Origin: Thermoanaerobacterales bacterium
Lineage (GTDB): Bacteria; Actinomycetota; Acidimicrobiia; Acidimicrobiales; JACDCH01
DNA: 12,838 bases
NCBI GenBank assembly: GCA_017577565.1
Contig: PKRH01000105.1
Span: 1 to 12,838 of the forward strand
Direction: 5' to 3'
Every line of letters begins with the position of its first letter. Positions within the stretch are counted from its first letter, which is position 1. The position numbers were made by a program, and so were the translations under genes. Shown piece by piece: positions 1 through 6,054 of the stretch. The notes under the pieces were generated by a model. It ran no database searches, was not told where the DNA came from, and saw only the letters and a list, made by a program, of their open reading frames with translations.

Positions 1-222
1 GGTGAACGCCTTGCGACGGACGGCCGACGCCCGACAGGCGTCGAGTGTGTCTCGACAGAGCCACGCTCCGCGACCAGGCAGTGTACGGCCCTCGACCGGG
101 TTTCCGTCGGGCCCACGCACGAACCGGACCAGCTCCGACTGCGGCCGCCGCCGGCGGCACCCGATGCAGGTGCGGATCGGCTCGCCGATGGCCTCAGCCC
201 TCGTCGTCGGACCCGTCGGCAC
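1..222 (-). CDS. ylxR: YlxR family RNA-binding protein (DUF448), 3' end cut by window edge
   Basis: Small nucleic-acid-binding protein of the nusA-infB operon; the family is linked to ribosome and RNase P-related RNA work, but its exact role varies. The 74 visible residues carry the family hallmark RTCIGCRRRRPQ near residues 17-28, then ELVRFVR and the GRGAWLC and ACRAS segments, ending at KAFT where the window stops. The only plausible initiator in frame is a GTG at 222-220, inside the last ten codons of nusA, giving a 29-nt overlap in another frame. No ATG lies in frame before the conserved Cys motif, so the GTG is chosen by elimination. Position directly after nusA is standard for actinobacteria, with infB expected next outside the window. 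The family call is secure; the start is less certain because no clear Shine-Dalgarno sequence was identified. Confidence 0.88.
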   Translation of the reverse strand, partial: MPTGPTTRAEAIGEPIRTCIGCRRRRPQSELVRFVRGPDGNPVEGRTLPGRGAWLCRDTLDACRASAVRRKAFT

Positions 223-1519
223 CGGCCGCAGCCGTGTCGGCCACGGCATCCCCGTCGCCCTCGGGCGCCCGCTCCTCGGGCGCCCCCTCCTCGGGCGCGC
301 CCGCCTCGGGCTCGGCCTCGACCTCGGTCGACTCGGCCTCCGGCGCGACCGCCTCGGCGTCGCCCTCGGCACCGGCGTCGCCCTCGGCGGCGACCGCGGC
401 CTCGGGCTGGACGCCCTCGGCGACCGCGGCCTCCCAGTCCTCGGCCGACAGCGCCGGGCCGCCCTCGGCCGGCTGCCAGACCTGCTCGCCGGTCTCGGGG
501 TCGACCACCCACTCGCCCTCGGCCCACTCCTGCTGGGCGTAGGCCTCCTCCTCGGCGAGCTGGCTCTCGCTCTTGATGTCGACGCGCCAGCCGGTCAGCC
601 GGGCGGCGAGGCGGGCGTTCTGGCCCTCCTTCCCGATCGCCAGCGACAGCTGGTAGTCGGGCACGATGACCTCGGCGACCCCGGTGTCCTCGTGGATGCG
701 GACCTCCTTGACCTTGGCCGGCGACAGCGCCTTGGCCACGAACTCGTAGGGGTCGTCGCTGTAGGGGACGATGTCGATCTTCTCGCCCCGCAGCTCGTTG
801 ACCACCTGCCGCACCCGGGCGCCGCGGGCACCGACGCAGGCGCCGACCGGGTCGACGTTGGGGTCGTTCGACCACACCGCGATCTTCGTGCGGTGGCCGG
901 GCTCGCGGGCGCAGGCCTTGATCTCGACGACGCCGTCGGCGATCTCCGGCACCTCGAGCTTGAACAGCTCCAGCACGAGGCCCGGGTGCGTCCGCGACAC
1001 GACGATCTGCGGGCCGCGCGCGGTCCGCCGCACCTCGACGATGTAGGCCTTCAGCCGGGTGCCGGGCTCGGGGCGCTCGTGCGGGACCTGCTCGGCCTGC
1101 GGCAGCAGCGCCTCGACGGGGCCCAGGCTGAGCAGCGTGTAGCGGCTGTCGCCCTGCTGGACGGTGCCGGTGACGATGTCGCCCTCGCGCCCCGCGTACT
1201 CCTCGTAGCGCAGCTCCCGCTCGGCCTCGCGGATGCGCTGGGTCATGACCTGGCGGGCCGTCTGGGCCGCGATGCGGCCGAAGTCCTGGGGCGTCACGTC
1301 GAGCTCGGGCCCGTAGGGCTCGCCGTTCTCGTCGAGCTCCTGCGCGTACACGCGGATGTCGAAGTTGGTCGGGTCGATCGTCACCCACGCGTACTCGTAG
1401 GCGCCCGGCATGCGCTTGTAGGCCGACTCCAGCGCGTCGGCCAGGGCGGCCATCAGGGTGTCGACCGAGATGCCCTTCTCGGCGGCGAGCGCCTGCAGCG
1501 CCTCCATCATCTCGCTCAT
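194..1519 (-). CDS. nusA: Transcription termination/antitermination factor NusA
   Basis: NusA binds RNA polymerase and nascent RNA and modulates pausing, termination and antitermination. The 441-residue product shows an N-terminal polymerase-binding domain (about 1-110), an S1 domain (about 112-175, starting REGDIVTGTV), KH1 with the loop GACVGARGARV near 226-236, and KH2 with AIGKEGQNARLA at 294-305. The recognisable core ends near residue 318. What follows is an acidic Ala/Glu/Pro/Asp-rich tail of about 120 residues with short GAPEE-type repeats, so the protein is longer than the compact 330-350 residue actinobacterial NusA I know; this tail is not the duplicated acidic-repeat domain of enterobacterial NusA. 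The ATG overlaps the rimP stop (ATGA), implying translational coupling, and ylxR overlaps its 3' end. Family call is certain; the role of the tail is unknown. Confidence 0.97.
   Translation of the reverse strand: MSEMMEALQALAAEKGISVDTLMAALADALESAYKRMPGAYEYAWVTIDPTNFDIRVYAQELDENGEPYGPELDVTPQDFGRIAAQTARQVMTQRIREAERELRYEEYAGREGDIVTGTVQQGDSRYTLLSLGPVEALLPQAEQVPHERPEPGTRLKAYIVEVRRTARGPQIVVSRTHPGLVLELFKLEVPEIADGVVEIKACAREPGHRTKIAVWSNDPNVDPVGACVGARGARVRQVVNELRGEKIDIVPYSDDPYEFVAKALSPAKVKEVRIHEDTGVAEVIVPDYQLSLAIGKEGQNARLAARLTGWRVDIKSESQLAEEEAYAQQEWAEGEWVVDPETGEQVWQPAEGGPALSAEDWEAAVAEGVQPEAAVAAEGDAGAEGDAEAVAPEAESTEVEAEPEAGAPEEGAPEERAPEGDGDAVADTAAAGADGSDDEG
261..305. repeat. Three 15-nt tandem repeats inside nusA tail
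   Basis: Three consecutive 15-base units (261-275, 276-290, 291-305) begin TCGGGCGC on the plus strand and differ at only a few bases. On the coding strand they encode five-residue units of the type GAPEE / RAPEG in the acidic tail of NusA. The length is a multiple of three, so copy-number change would not shift the frame. Confidence 0.75.
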
Positions 1520-2079
1520 GACCTGTGATCCCTCTTCTCGTTGCTGGTGCCCCGGGAACGCCCGCCGGTCGTCCGCTTCCCTCGGCGGGTCCGACCCGGC
1601 TTGCCCGCCGTGTCGCCGGGCCCCCAGTCGAAGACCGTCCGGGCCCGCTCGATCTCGTCGTAGCTGATCTGCCGCTCCGTCGGGGTGCCGTCGTCGTCGA
1701 CGCCGGTGCGCACGACGATGCCCTCGTCGTCGGCGGCGACCAGCTCGCCGGTGACGCGGCGCTCGCCCGGCGTGCCCGGCACGGTGCGGACCTTGACCGT
1801 CTCGCCCACCGCGCGGGCGAAGTGCTCGGGGGTGCGCAGCCGCCGTTCGAGGCCCGGGCTCGTCACCTCGAGGGTGTAGGCCCCGGCGATCGGGTCGGCC
1901 TCGTCGAGCGCGCGCGAGACGACGCGGGTGGCCGCGGCGAGCGCGTCCAGGTCGACGCCGCCGGGCCGGTCGACGACGACCCGCAGCACGGGCCCCGACA
2001 TCTCCACGTCGTAGAGGTCGATCTGTCGCTCGGTCAGGAGGGGCAACACCACTTCACGTACACGATCCGTGACGCTCAT
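1516..2079 (-). CDS. rimP: Ribosome maturation factor RimP
   Basis: RimP assists 30S subunit maturation. The 187-residue product begins MSVTDRVREVVLPLL, has the typical DLYDVEMSG strand near 21-29 and the family signature LEVTSPGLERRLRTPEHF at about 70-87, followed by a C-terminal beta domain (VTGELVAADDEGIVV, about 109-123). The last 35 residues are Arg/Lys/Gly-rich and probably disordered, which makes it a little longer than the usual 150-180. The ATG is supported by a strong AGGAGG at 2093-2088, 8 nt upstream. It is the first gene of the rimP-nusA-ylxR unit, and its stop overlaps the nusA start. A -10 box and a leader hairpin lie upstream. Confidence 0.95.
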   Translation of the reverse strand: MSVTDRVREVVLPLLTERQIDLYDVEMSGPVLRVVVDRPGGVDLDALAAATRVVSRALDEADPIAGAYTLEVTSPGLERRLRTPEHFARAVGETVKVRTVPGTPGERRVTGELVAADDEGIVVRTGVDDDGTPTERQISYDEIERARTVFDWGPGDTAGKPGRTRRGKRTTGGRSRGTSNEKRDHRS

Positions 2080-2105
2080 CGGTTGCTCCTCCTTCCCTCA
2101 TACGA

Positions 2106-2131
2106 AAGGCGTGGGCCGAAGCCCACGCCTT
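2106..2131 (-). promoter_or_regulatory. Leader hairpin with UUCG tetraloop upstream of rimP
   Basis: On the minus strand AAGGCGTGGGC is followed by TTCG and then the exact reverse complement GCCCACGCCTT: an 11-bp perfect stem closed by a C(UUCG)G tetraloop. Only a few U residues follow the stem (CCTTTCG), so a canonical intrinsic terminator is doubtful. The hairpin ends 12 nt before the AGGAGG of rimP and leaves it free. It could be a weak attenuator or a stabilising leader element for the nusA operon. The structure is seen in the sequence; the function is inferred. Confidence 0.75.
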
Positions 2132-2188
2132 CGCTCGACACGTGCTCGAACGGTGACGACGTCCTATCCGAAGCGATGCGGACACCAA

Positions 2189-2194
2189 AGTATA
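2189..2194 (-). promoter_or_regulatory. Candidate -10 element (TATACT) for rimP-nusA operon
   Basis: TATACT on the minus strand stands out in an otherwise very GC-rich intergenic region and matches the sigma-70-type -10 consensus in five of six positions. No good -35 box is visible; CCGACG with a 19-bp gap is the nearest. It would give a leader of about 100 nt containing the UUCG hairpin. The spacer just upstream also holds a short CCGCC/GGCGG inverted repeat, which could be the end of the proS transcript. Confidence 0.6.
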
Positions 2195-2246
2195 ACCGCC
2201 GTCCGGCGGCCACCGTCGGTGAGCAGGGCCGGGTCGCAGCGTGAGG

Positions 2247-3653
2247 TCAGTAGGCGCGGGCGACGACGGCGACGAGGTCCGGCTCGTCCTCGCTCGGGGG
2301 CAGCGACCCGTCGGGACCCATGAGGCACCGCACGGTGACGCCCCGCTCGGCCAGGCGCGCCTCGCCCTCGCCCCGCACGACGTCCCACGGCAGCCGGGCG
2401 AAGCCGGTCTGGGCCGCCTCGGCCGCCTCGTCGACGGTCGTCACGTCGGTCGTCGCCGCGTCCCGCCGGGCCGTGGCCGCCGCCAGCAGGTCGACCTGGA
2501 TGCGGTCGAGCAGCTCGCGCACCCGGGCCACCGCCCGGTCGAGCGGCACCTGGGACTTCTCGCCGGTGTCCCGCCGGACGACGGTGACCGCCCCGGCGGC
2601 GAGGTCGCGGGGGCCCAGCTCGAGCCGCACCGGGACGCCCTTCAGCTCCCAGTCGGTGGCCCGCCGCCCGAAGCTGACCGAGGTCCGGTCGTCGACCCGG
2701 GCGCGCACGCCCGCGGCGGCCAGCTCGTCGGCCAGCGCGGCGACCCGCTCCCCCGCGCCGTCGGCCTCCTTGACCAGCACGACCACGGTCTGGATGGGCG
2801 CGAGCAGCGGCGGGACCACCAGCCCGCCGTCGTCGCCGTGGGTCATGATCAGCCCGCCGATCATGCGGGTGGTCGACCCCCACGACGTCGTCCAGCAGTA
2901 CTGCGTCTCGCCCGCCGCGTCGAGGTAGGTGATGTCGAAGGCGCGGGAGAAGTTCTGGCCGAGCTCGTGGCTGGTGCCCATCTGGAGGGCCTTGCCGTCC
3001 CGCATCATCGCCTCGAGCGTCATCGTGTTGATGGCGCCCGCGAACCGCTCGGACGCGGTCTTGCGCCCCACCAGCACCGGGATCGCCAGCACGTTGACCA
3101 TGAAGTCCTCGTAGACCTCCCGCAGGATGCGGGTGGCGTAGGCGGCGGCGTCCTCCCGGGTGGCGTGGGCGGTGTGGCCCTCCTGCCAGAGGAACTCGGT
3201 CGTGCGCAGGAACAGCCGGGGGCGCAGCTCCCAGCGGACGACGTTGTTCCAGGCGTTCAGCAGCAGGGGGAGGTCGCGGTAGCTCTGGATCCAGCGCGAC
3301 ATGTACTCGCCGATCACCGTCTCGCTGGTGGGCCGGACGACGATCGGCTCGTCGAGCGCCTTGCCGCCGGCGTGGGTCACCACCGCCAGCTCGGGGCTGA
3401 AGCCCTCGACGTGCTCGGCCTCCCGCTGCAGGTAGCTCTCGGGGATGAACAGCGGGAAGTAGGCGTTCTCGGCCCCGCACGCCTTGATCCGGGCGTCGAC
3501 CTCGGACTGGATCCGCTCCCAGATCGAGTACCCGTACGGCCGGATGACCATCGTCCCCCGCACCGGGCCGTTCTCGGCCAGCTGGGCCTTGGCCAGGACG
3601 TCCTGGTACCAGCGGGGGAAGTCGTCGGCCTGCGACGTGAGGACCTTCGCCAT
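2247..3653 (-). CDS. proS: Prolyl-tRNA synthetase, short archaeal/eukaryotic-like form (ProS type 3)
   Basis: Charges tRNA-Pro with proline using ATP. The 468-residue product has class II synthetase motifs: VVRPTSET at 105-112, motif 2 FLRTTEFLWQEGHTAHAT at 148-165, TSHELGQNFS at 227-236, and motif 3 in GLIMTHGDDGGLVVPP at 267-282, followed by an anticodon-binding domain (about 285-385). It has no inserted editing domain and ends in Tyr, as expected of the type 3 (Thermus/archaeal-like) form rather than the longer bacterial form of many other actinobacteria. The C-terminal domain normally binds zinc through several cysteines, but here only C443 remains; the whole protein has just C59, C253 and C443. 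The ATG at 3653 has no Shine-Dalgarno sequence and sits 9 nt after TACGAT, suggesting a leaderless transcript. It appears to be transcribed alone. Confidence 0.96.
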   Translation of the reverse strand: MAKVLTSQADDFPRWYQDVLAKAQLAENGPVRGTMVIRPYGYSIWERIQSEVDARIKACGAENAYFPLFIPESYLQREAEHVEGFSPELAVVTHAGGKALDEPIVVRPTSETVIGEYMSRWIQSYRDLPLLLNAWNNVVRWELRPRLFLRTTEFLWQEGHTAHATREDAAAYATRILREVYEDFMVNVLAIPVLVGRKTASERFAGAINTMTLEAMMRDGKALQMGTSHELGQNFSRAFDITYLDAAGETQYCWTTSWGSTTRMIGGLIMTHGDDGGLVVPPLLAPIQTVVVLVKEADGAGERVAALADELAAAGVRARVDDRTSVSFGRRATDWELKGVPVRLELGPRDLAAGAVTVVRRDTGEKSQVPLDRAVARVRELLDRIQVDLLAAATARRDAATTDVTTVDEAAEAAQTGFARLPWDVVRGEGEARLAERGVTVRCLMGPDGSLPPSEDEPDLVAVVARAY

Positions 3654-3662
3654 AGGGACCGG

Positions 3663-3668
3663 ATCGTA
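3663..3668 (-). promoter_or_regulatory. Candidate -10 box (TACGAT) for leaderless proS mRNA
   Basis: TACGAT fits the actinobacterial -10 pattern TANNNT and ends 9 nt before the proS ATG, so transcription would start at or next to the start codon. No Shine-Dalgarno sequence is present between them. No clear -35 box was found. Confidence 0.55.
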
Positions 3669-3670
3669 CC

Positions 3671-3689
3671 GGGCGGGGCGCGCCCGCCC
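3671..3689 (-). terminator. GC-only hairpin between the secreted-protein gene and proS (possible terminator)
   Basis: GGGCGGG and CCCGCCC form a perfect 7-bp stem around a 5-nt loop, 31 nt after the stop of the upstream gene. It has no U tract, so it is not a canonical intrinsic terminator, and it overlaps the expected -35/spacer region of proS. Its role is uncertain. Confidence 0.3.
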
Positions 3690-3720
3690 GCCAGCGCGAA
3701 CGTGCGGTCCGGCGGCCGCC

Positions 3721-4437
3721 TCAGGCGGCGGTCTCGAGGTCGACCGTCGTCGGCTCGCCGGTCACCTCGAGCCCGCCGTCCAGCTCGTAGCGCACCTCGG
3801 TCGCCCGGGACGGGCAGCAGTGCGGGTCGCCGTCGTCGTGGTGGGTGAAGGTCACGACGACCTCGTCGCCGTCGACGTCCACGTCGAGGACCGTCGGCGG
3901 GAACGCGCTGTCCTCGGCGACCTCCTCCGGTGCCCCGTCGACCGTGTCGACGAGCATCGGCAGCCGCCCCCGCACCGACCAGACCTGCACGGAGTCCACG
4001 ACCCCGTTGGCCCCGTAGGCGCAGGTGGCGTGCACGACCGCCTCGTCGCGCCCGTCGCCGTCCAGGTCGGCGTAGGCGACGTCGTCGTCGACCTCGACGC
4101 GGGCGAGGGTCGACTCGTCGAGCAGCGGGCTGGCGCCGTCGTCGAGGGCGACGATGCGGGGCGGCGCCCCGGACAGCGGCTCGGCGCAGAGGTTGCCGGG
4201 CTGCGCCACCTCGGTGAAGTCGACGTCCTGGACGGTCAGCTCGGGGGCCTGCTGGCCGACGCTGGCGTCGGCCGGCCGGCTCGCGGTGGTGTCCCCGGCG
4301 GCGACGGCCACCAGGGCGGCGAGCAGGCCCAGGCCGGCGAGAGCGGAGCGGTTGCGGGAGGAGGTGCGCACGACCGGGCGACGGTACAGAACGTCGTGTG
4401 ACCGTTCCGTTACGTCGGGGTTCCGATCCGGGTGCAC
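3721..4437 (-). CDS. Secreted protein of unknown function with Asp-rich DxDGDG motif and CCPS motif
   Basis: I do not recognise a named family. The product (238 residues from the GTG at 4437) has Arg-rich residues before a hydrophobic stretch at about 32-48 (SALAGLGLLAALVAVAA), consistent with a signal peptide or single membrane anchor; no lipobox Cys follows. The exported part contains DLDGDGRDEAVV at 124-135, like the calcium-binding loops of FG-GAP/VCBS-type repeats, and a late CCPS at 207-210 before RATEVRYELDGGLEV. This order resembles many uncharacterised actinobacterial exported proteins (pattern recall, not a search). The GTG at 4437 has a strong GAGGAGGG (4452-4445) 7 nt upstream. 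The alternative GTG at 4371 gives a classic short signal peptide, lies 9 nt after TACCGT, and avoids about 22 codons with unusually many A/T third positions. It is monocistronic by spacing. Confidence 0.75.
   Translation of the reverse strand: MHPDRNPDVTERSHDVLYRRPVVRTSSRNRSALAGLGLLAALVAVAAGDTTASRPADASVGQQAPELTVQDVDFTEVAQPGNLCAEPLSGAPPRIVALDDGASPLLDESTLARVEVDDDVAYADLDGDGRDEAVVHATCAYGANGVVDSVQVWSVRGRLPMLVDTVDGAPEEVAEDSAFPPTVLDVDVDGDEVVVTFTHHDDGDPHCCPSRATEVRYELDGGLEVTGEPTTVDLETAA
4381..4386 (-). promoter_or_regulatory. Candidate -10 box (TACCGT) for an internal leaderless start at 4371
   Basis: TACCGT ends 9 nt before an in-frame GTG at 4371-4369, the same geometry as TACGAT and the ATG of proS. 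If it is used, the secreted protein starts at VRTSSRNRS, a typical signal-peptide n-region, and the 22 codons upstream are non-coding. Confidence 0.35.
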
Positions 4438-4454
4438 CTGACCGCCCTCCTCAT
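4410..4454 (-). other. Possible 14-codon upstream ORF before the secreted-protein gene
   Basis: An ATG at 4454-4452 opens a 14-residue frame, MRRAVRCTRIGTPT, ending in TAA at 4412-4410. It overlaps the GTG start at 4437 in another frame and ends upstream of the alternative start at 4371. Its own Shine-Dalgarno signal is weak. It could be chance, or a small regulatory peptide if the internal start is real. Confidence 0.2.
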
Positions 4455-4472
4455 CGAACCTGAACCGCCGCC

Positions 4473-4478
4473 ACCATA
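4473..4478 (-). promoter_or_regulatory. Candidate -10 box (TATGGT) for the secreted-protein gene
   Basis: TATGGT lies about 35 nt upstream of the GTG at 4437 and would give a leader of roughly 30 nt carrying the GAGGAGGG ribosome binding site. A CTCGAC sequence 16 nt further up is a poor -35 candidate. A short CCCGC/GCGGG hairpin (4482-4495) lies between them and may mark the end of the upstream small gene. Confidence 0.35.
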
Positions 4479-4514
4479 CCGCCCGCCTCCGCGGGTCGAG
4501 CGCCGGTCGCGGGG

Positions 4515-4709
4515 TCAGTCGCGCCCCGGCGGGCCGACGAGCACGATCCAGGCCACGATCACGAACAGGGCCACGAAGATCGCCGCCCGTATGAGCGAGT
4601 AGACCATGCCGAGCACGGTCCGGATGACCAACCAGGCAACGAGGAGCAGGACGAGGCCCACCACCACCCGGGTGGTGAAGCCGCCACGGGGAGCCGCCGG
4701 CCGGGACAT
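4515..4709 (-). CDS. Small two-helix membrane protein, unknown function
   Basis: A 64-residue product beginning MSRPAAPRGGFTTR and then almost entirely hydrophobic: one helix at about 15-36 (VVVGLVLLLVAWLVIRTVLG), a short polar turn around YSLIR, and a second at about 42-58 (AAIFVALFVIVAWIVLV), ending GPPGRD. An upstream in-frame start at 4769 would add 20 Gly/Ala-rich residues and is disfavoured: the ATG at 4709 begins the ordinary-looking protein and lies 7 nt after TACGCT, suggesting a leaderless transcript. No Shine-Dalgarno sequence is present. It is separated from ispG by 112 nt of extremely GC-rich DNA and from the next gene by 77 nt, so it may be its own transcription unit. I do not recognise a family; it could be a small envelope or regulatory membrane protein. 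Confidence 0.65.
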   Translation of the reverse strand: MSRPAAPRGGFTTRVVVGLVLLLVAWLVIRTVLGMVYSLIRAAIFVALFVIVAWIVLVGPPGRD

Positions 4710-4716
4710 GGCGGCC

Positions 4717-4722
4717 AGCGTA
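4717..4722 (-). promoter_or_regulatory. Candidate -10 box (TACGCT) for the small membrane protein gene
   Basis: TACGCT fits TANNNT and ends 7 nt before the ATG at 4709, compatible with leaderless transcription. No -35 box was recognised in the GC-rich sequence upstream. Confidence 0.4.
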
Positions 4723-4821
4723 GAGTCCGCGCCGCGCCCACCGGGGCCGCCGCCCGCGGCGCCTGGCACCGCCGGCGGCCCTCGGGCTCGGGCCCGCGCG
4801 CGCCGCCCGCGGTGACGAGCC

Positions 4822-6051
4822 TCAGAGCTTGCGGATGACCTCGACCCGCTGCTCGCTGTTGTTGGCGTCGGCGCCCTTGGCCCGCAGCAGGGCGTCCCGG
4901 TCGCGCTCGGCGGCGCGGCGGGCGGCCTCGCTCGTCGCCCGGGCCCGCTCGAGCGCCGCCTCGACGCCGTTCTCGTGGATGTAGGTGGCCCACTCGACGA
5001 GCGCGTCGACCATCTCGTCCTCGGGCACGACGGCCACGTTCTGGCCCCGCACGAACAGGTGGCCCTTGTTGCGCCCGGCGGCGATGCCGAGGTCGGCGTC
5101 GCGCGCCTCGCCGGGGCCGTTGACCACGCAGCCCATGACCGCCACCTGCAGCGGGATCTGCCGGTCGCCGAAGGCCTCCTGGGCCTTGCGGGCCACCTCG
5201 ATGACGTCGATCTCGGCGCGACCGCACGACGGGCAGGCGATGAGGTCGATGTTGCGCCGCTCGCGCAGGCCCATCGACTCGAGCAGCGCCCGCCCGGCCC
5301 GGACCTCCTCGACCGGGTCGGCGGTCAGGCTGTAGCGGATCGTGTCGCCGATGCCCTCGGCCAGGAGGGTGCCGATGCCGGCCGTGGCCTTGATGAGCCC
5401 GCCGGGCAGCGGGCCCGCCTCGGTGACGCCGAGGTGGAGCGGGTGGTCGACGGCCTCGGACAGCTGGCGGTAGGCCTCGATCATCAGCGGCACCGAGGAC
5501 GCCTTGACCGAGATCTTCACGTCCTCGAAGCCGACCTCCTGGAAGTAGGCCAGCTCCGTCAGCGCCGACTCGACCATCGCCTCCGGCGTCACCCGGTCGC
5601 CGTACTTCTTGTAGAGGTCGGGGTGGAGCGACCCGCCGTTGACCCCGATGCGGATGGGCACGCCGCGGTCCTTGGCCTCCTGGGCCACGAGCTTGATGTG
5701 CTCCGGCTTGCGGATGTTGCCGGGGTTGAGGCGCAGGCAGTGCACGCCCGCCTCCAGCGCGGCCAGCGCCATCCGGTACTGGTGGTGGATGTCGGCGACG
5801 ATCGGCACCGGCGAGCGGGGGACGATGCGGGCGAGGCCCTCGGCGGCCTCGATCTCGTTGCAGGTGCAGCGGACGATGTCGGCCCCCGCCATCGCCAGGT
5901 CGTAGATCTGCTGGAGCGTGGCCTCGACGTCCGCGGTGCGGGTCGTGGTCATCGACTGCACCGTGATCGGGGCGTCGCCACCGACGGGCACGTCGCCCAC
6001 CATGATTTGGCGGGTCTTGCGGCGGGGGTACGAGGACTGGCCGAGGTCCAT
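4822..6051 (-). CDS. ispG: 4-hydroxy-3-methylbut-2-enyl diphosphate synthase (IspG/GcpE)
   Basis: Iron-sulfur enzyme of the MEP isoprenoid pathway; it converts 2-C-methyl-D-erythritol 2,4-cyclodiphosphate to HMBPP by reductive ring opening. The 409-residue product has the TIM-barrel N-terminal half (VQSMTTTRT at 31-39, GADIVRCTCNE at 56-66, LRLNPGNI at 106-113, VNGGSL at 137-142) and the cluster-binding C-terminal half. The 4Fe-4S ligands are C273 and C276 (ACPSCGR), C308 (MGCVVNGPGEA) and the expected Glu E315. About 40 residues at the end are charged and helical, slightly longer than the minimal enzyme. The ATG lies 3 nt after the rseP stop with no clear Shine-Dalgarno sequence, so translation probably depends on coupling. 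Lying with dxr, it forms a pathway-linked operon. Confidence 0.97.
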   Translation of the reverse strand: MDLGQSSYPRRKTRQIMVGDVPVGGDAPITVQSMTTTRTADVEATLQQIYDLAMAGADIVRCTCNEIEAAEGLARIVPRSPVPIVADIHHQYRMALAALEAGVHCLRLNPGNIRKPEHIKLVAQEAKDRGVPIRIGVNGGSLHPDLYKKYGDRVTPEAMVESALTELAYFQEVGFEDVKISVKASSVPLMIEAYRQLSEAVDHPLHLGVTEAGPLPGGLIKATAGIGTLLAEGIGDTIRYSLTADPVEEVRAGRALLESMGLRERRNIDLIACPSCGRAEIDVIEVARKAQEAFGDRQIPLQVAVMGCVVNGPGEARDADLGIAAGRNKGHLFVRGQNVAVVPEDEMVDALVEWATYIHENGVEAALERARATSEAARRAAERDRDALLRAKGADANNSEQRVEVIRKL

Positions 6052-6054
6052 GGG

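Noticed and set aside
2241..3848. Plus-strand open frame of about 535 codons opposite proS
   Set aside because: Antisense to a complete ProRS with all catalytic motifs; the composition is that of a shadow frame.
4710..4769. Upstream extension of the small membrane protein to 4769
   Set aside because: It adds a Gly/Ala/Arg-rich stretch that reads through the likely -10 box; no ribosome binding site supports it.
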